From an uncultured Lachnospiraceae bacterium (lineage in GTDB: Bacteria > Bacillota > Clostridia > Lachnospirales > Lachnospiraceae): a stretch of DNA of 64,000 nucleotides. The notes below the pieces were generated by a model, which saw only the letters and a list, made by a program, of their open reading frames with translations, was not told the origin of the DNA and searched no databases. This document shows, in pieces, positions 61,282 to 64,000 of the stretch. Positions within the stretch are counted from its first letter, which is position 1; every line of letters starts with the position of its first letter. The stretch spans positions 310,001 through 374,000 of the forward strand of contig CAKRJY010000001.1 in the NCBI GenBank assembly GCA_934352055.1, written 5' to 3'. The position numbers and the translations under genes were made by a program.

Positions 61282-61527
61282 GTTCGCCTCCTATGCCTCG
61301 TCTTCTGTCATTCCATATGTATATAACAATATAATTGTCAGTTTCTGATGTCTCGCAAAAAGTACAATAACCCATGAAAATATTACCATGTATTGACAGA
61401 TATTTCAACGCGTTTCTCTTGTTTTTGTCATCTGTTTTCACACATTTTTTATTATTTTCGCGCAATTTGTTTTTCCTCTTTTGTTGCTTTAGTGACAGAA
61501 TGCGACCTTTTTTTCGTTTTGTCTTGT

Positions 61528-61555
61528 TTTATTCCATAAAAAAACGTGCTATAAT
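61528..61555 (+). promoter_or_regulatory. Extended -10 promoter of the HD-GYP gene
   Basis: TGC-TATAAT (hexamer 61550-61555) with a weak -35 TTTATT at 16 bp, 45 nt ahead of the HD-GYP start. The 61282-61527 part of this 318-bp gap is AT-rich; I see no gene and no clear promoter for the divergent EAL gene. Confidence 0.6.
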
Positions 61556-61599
61556 TTTTTTAATATCTTCGATGAACCGTTATAGTGAGGGCGCGCAGC

Positions 61600-62685
61600 A
61601 TGATTACATATCCTTTGACAGAATTACAAACCGGCATGATTGTTGCCAATGATGTATTTACGTCGCATGGGCAGCTGATTGTTCCGCGCGGTTCTATATT
61701 GAGTCAGCAGATGATTCAACACATGAAATATTATCATGTGTCATCTGTCACCATTTTACCAAATGAAATATCGCCTGCTTCCGCCGAAGCACAACCGCAG
61801 GCAGAACCTACCTATGCCAAACGTATTCGTCAAAGTGAAGCTTTCAAAGACTTCCGTAAGAATTACACGCAAAGTGCAAGCATCTTTCAGAACCAGTTAA
61901 CACAGTTTGTTTCTGGCGATACACATCTGAATACCAACGTTCTTTTAGAGAACACCATGGAACTGTTTGAACACAATCGTGCTTCCTTTTCCCTGCTTGA
62001 TATGCTGCACAACATGCGCGATTTAGATGATTCTACTTATGTTCACTGCATTAATGTTGCCGTTATCTCCCGCCTGATTGGCATGTGGTCCGGTATGGAT
62101 GATGACAATCTTGATATATTGACCTTATGCGGTTTGCTGCATGATGTGGGAAAGACCCAGATTCCAGAGGAAATCATAGAAAAACCGGATCGACTGACCC
62201 GGCAGGAATACGAAATTATGAAAACACATACGGTTCTAGGCTATCGTATGATGGAACAGGAGCACATTGATAAGCGCATCAAAAATGCCGCCCTTATGCA
62301 CCATGAACGTTTTGACGGCTCAGGCTATCCTTTTGGCTTAAAAGGGGAACGCATTGACACGTTTGCCTCCATTGTCTCAATTGCTGATGTCTATGATGCA
62401 CTGACTTCCGACCGCTGCTATCGTTCCGCTGTCTGTCCTTTTGAAGTCATTGCCATCTTTGAAAGCCATGGTCTGACAGAATACAATCCCAAATTTATCC
62501 TTACTTTCCTGGAACACATTGCCCAGACCTATATTGGCAATTCCGTGCGGTTGAGTGACAACCGTTTGGGTAAAATCAGCATGATTGATACAAAAAATCT
62601 TCTCCGCCCTCTCATACAATTAGAAAGCGGAGAATTCGTTGACTTGTCCAAACATTTGGATCTCTATGTAGAAGAGATTGTTTAA
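61600..62685 (+). CDS. HD-GYP domain protein (predicted c-di-GMP phosphodiesterase)
   Basis: A 361-residue cytoplasmic protein. The N-terminal region starts ITYPLTELQTGMIVANDVFTSHGQLIVPRGSIL, typical of HD-GYP proteins in Gram-positives. The metal-binding HD is in LCGLLHDVGKTQIPEEI near residue 183 and the HH...GYP motif in HHERFDGSGYPFGLKGERID near 237, followed by SIVSIADVYDALTSDR. The chosen ATG (61600) has GAGGG upstream; a GTG five codons earlier overlaps that site. It converges on the double-receiver gene with a 4-bp overlap, and that gene's terminator lies inside this one. Confidence 0.93.
   Translation: MITYPLTELQTGMIVANDVFTSHGQLIVPRGSILSQQMIQHMKYYHVSSVTILPNEISPASAEAQPQAEPTYAKRIRQSEAFKDFRKNYTQSASIFQNQLTQFVSGDTHLNTNVLLENTMELFEHNRASFSLLDMLHNMRDLDDSTYVHCINVAVISRLIGMWSGMDDDNLDILTLCGLLHDVGKTQIPEEIIEKPDRLTRQEYEIMKTHTVLGYRMMEQEHIDKRIKNAALMHHERFDGSGYPFGLKGERIDTFASIVSIADVYDALTSDRCYRSAVCPFEVIAIFESHGLTEYNPKFILTFLEHIAQTYIGNSVRLSDNRLGKISMIDTKNLLRPLIQLESGEFVDLSKHLDLYVEEIV
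62592..62634 (-). terminator. Terminator of the double-receiver gene inside the HD-GYP coding region
   Basis: Arms TTCTCCGC / GCGGAGAA (8 bp, 19-nt loop) followed on the minus strand by GATTTTTTG. It lies 48 bp past the regulator stop and within codons for the HD-GYP C-terminus. Confidence 0.55.
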
Positions 62686-63455
62686 TCAAATAATTTTAAT
62701 TTTTGTCTTTCAAAAAAGGCATCTACTTCTGCGATAATCTTTGCAGGCTCCATGGTTTTCAAAAGATAGCCTTCCGGCTTTAGTGCCATAACCTGCATCA
62801 CACTTTCACGGTCGTCTTTGCTCGTTAAAAAGATGACCGGAACATCAGAAAATTCCGTCTCTGTCCGAATCATTTCGAGTACCTGTCTTCCATCTACAAC
62901 CGGCATTTCATAATCCAAAAGCACCAGATCCGGTCGATTGGTCGCAAGATATTTGATTGCCATCGCCCCGGAATTTGCAAGAATCACCTGATAGGTATCT
63001 TCTAACCATCCCTTGACATTGCGAAGCATCGCTCCGGAATCATCTACCACCAGAATCTTCTTTTTGTTCTGTACGCCAAATTTTGTAATGTAGGTATCCA
63101 TGGCTTCCACGAGTTCATTGATGTTCACCGGACGTTCAAAAAACTGACGAACCAGATGTTTTGAAATCACGCGACCAATTGCCTCATTTTCCTCGTGACT
63201 TCCCACGGTAAAAATCGGAATATCACGCTCTGCCGACTGATCTTTTAAATAAATCAACGCCTGCTGCATATCCCCCATTTCATCCGAGCCATAAATCAGA
63301 TATGCTCCAATCCGGTCGCGGACTGCTGAAATCTGCGTCACATCCGGTTCCACTACAGAAACCGCATACCCTGCTTCCTGTATTTTTTCTTTGAGGGACA
63401 TAATCATATACCCCTGCACCTCTGAAATAATCAATATACGATATGTTTCGTTCAT
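62682..63455 (-). CDS. Response regulator with pseudo-receiver and active receiver
   Basis: A 257-residue protein with two receiver-like domains and no output domain. The N-terminal one (about 1-120) lacks the acidic pair and phospho-Asp and is a pseudo-receiver. The C-terminal one has ILVVDDSGAML, phospho-Asp in LVLLDYEMPVVDG near 185, VIFLTSKDD and the Lys in YLLKTMEP. The start is ATG 63455 with GGAG 6 nt ahead; the in-frame codon before it is TTG. It lies 12 bp after the HPt-carrying gene, so it is a likely phospho-partner of that protein. Confidence 0.9.
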   Translation of the reverse strand: MNETYRILIISEVQGYMIMSLKEKIQEAGYAVSVVEPDVTQISAVRDRIGAYLIYGSDEMGDMQQALIYLKDQSAERDIPIFTVGSHEENEAIGRVISKHLVRQFFERPVNINELVEAMDTYITKFGVQNKKKILVVDDSGAMLRNVKGWLEDTYQVILANSGAMAIKYLATNRPDLVLLDYEMPVVDGRQVLEMIRTETEFSDVPVIFLTSKDDRESVMQVMALKPEGYLLKTMEPAKIIAEVDAFFERQKLKLFD

Positions 63456-63467
63456 ATGCTTCTCCAA

Positions 63468-64000
63468 TTATTCTTTTTCGTTCTGCAGCTTATCTGCCAT
63501 CGCATGACTTTTTGCGATCACTTCTTCCATGGCAACGTCTGCAACTGCAGCACGCAAAGCATCCATGTCGTCCGATAACTCCTTTGGCATACGATACTTC
63601 TCTAACTCTGCCATTGCTGCATCCACACCATCCAAATCAAAACCATCCATCGCATCTGCCATTTGTATCAGTAACCGGCACAATTCATCTTTTGATGTCT
63701 CCTGCAGACTTGCTTCATCTACCGTCCCATAAGGCTGTAGGACCGATTTATAACCTGCATATAATTCTAATACTTCCGGCACCTTTTCTTCAAGTGCTTT
63801 TCCATCATTTGCATTCCCCAAAGCCTCCAGTTCTTTGAAACGTTCCGATAGCCCGGTTGCTCCGATCATGCGCGACGTATTTTTCAGCGCATGCACCTCA
63901 ATTGTCAGATCGCGAATCATACCATCTGCAAGGCACTGTCTGATCTTTTTTGTCTTGGTATCAATCAGTTTATAATAATCCCCAAGCAGATTGAAAAACA
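63468..64000 (-). CDS. C-terminal HPt-domain part of a signalling protein (partial)
   Basis: At least 177 residues, open to the right window edge. The HPt four-helix domain shows LLGDYYKLIDTKTKKIRQCL and the phospho-accepting His in TIEVHALKNTSRMIGATGLS. The rest is helical (ELEALGNANDGKALEEK ... MDGFDLDGVDAAMAELEKY). HPt domains of this kind usually end large hybrid kinases or receiver-containing proteins; the N-terminal part lies outside. An internal Met (63920) is not the start because the domain continues upstream in frame without a stop. It is 12 bp from the double-receiver gene, its probable partner. Confidence 0.88.
   Translation of the reverse strand, partial: FFNLLGDYYKLIDTKTKKIRQCLADGMIRDLTIEVHALKNTSRMIGATGLSERFKELEALGNANDGKALEEKVPEVLELYAGYKSVLQPYGTVDEASLQETSKDELCRLLIQMADAMDGFDLDGVDAAMAELEKYRMPKELSDDMDALRAAVADVAMEEVIAKSHAMADKLQNEKE

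Noticed and set aside
1..64000. tRNA or rRNA genes
   Set aside because: A scan for T-arm sequences such as GGTTCGAATCC on both strands found none.

Overview
This 64 kb window looks like chromosomal DNA of a clostridial Firmicute, most likely a gut Lachnospiraceae. The signs are AGGAGG-type ribosome sites, an isoleucine T-box, a CIRCE/HrcA heat-shock operator, a single-gene crotonase, an Opp transporter beside peptidase T, a CarD-like regulator and a large cyclic-di-GMP signalling set. Species assignment is inference. Almost all genes lie on the minus strand; only pncB, a LytTR two-component pair, hflX and an HD-GYP gene are on the plus strand.

Layout. 0-17 kb is housekeeping: a GntR regulator behind ispE; trmH-small ORF-relQ; patatin-CPBP protease-flavodoxin-dnaE-pfkA; a T-box-controlled ileS-glgP operon; two small membrane proteins. 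17-22 kb holds pncB, a GT2 glycosyltransferase, mutY and crt. 22.2-25.8 kb is accessory: an operon of two tandem uracil-DNA-glycosylase-fold proteins followed by a truncated macro domain, a decayed first gene, a VOC protein, a frameshifted CFI-box gene, other coding remnants and a 51-bp tandem repeat array. 25.8-35 kb holds proC, a cytoplasmic GH3 glucosidase, a membrane protein divergent from an Agr-like LytTR regulator/GHKL kinase pair, an aminotransferase and rarA. 35-43 kb has a polysaccharide deacetylase, the CIRCE-controlled hsp20-dnaJ-clpB cluster, a CarD-like regulator, aspartokinase and a second array of the same 51/52-bp repeat. 43-54.8 kb has a PfkB sugar kinase, a roughly 520-bp imperfect inverted repeat with a branched centre, oppBCDFA, pepT, an AlaX editing protein and hflX. 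54.8-64 kb has asnB and then a c-di-GMP block: two GGDEF/EAL proteins with degenerate cyclase motifs, an HD-GYP protein, a double-receiver regulator and the end of an HPt-carrying protein.

How the parts connect. PepT and Opp form a peptide uptake and hydrolysis unit. The heat-shock genes share one operator overlapping the promoter. The signalling block at the right end appears biased to c-di-GMP breakdown, because the EAL and HD-GYP motifs are intact while the GGDEF motifs are not. Several convergent or packed genes have intrinsic terminators inside neighbouring reading frames. The most unusual items are the 44.4-44.9 kb inverted repeat, the dispersed 51/52-bp repeat family, a terminator embedded in the G-box of the histidine kinase, and the UDG-like/macro operon.
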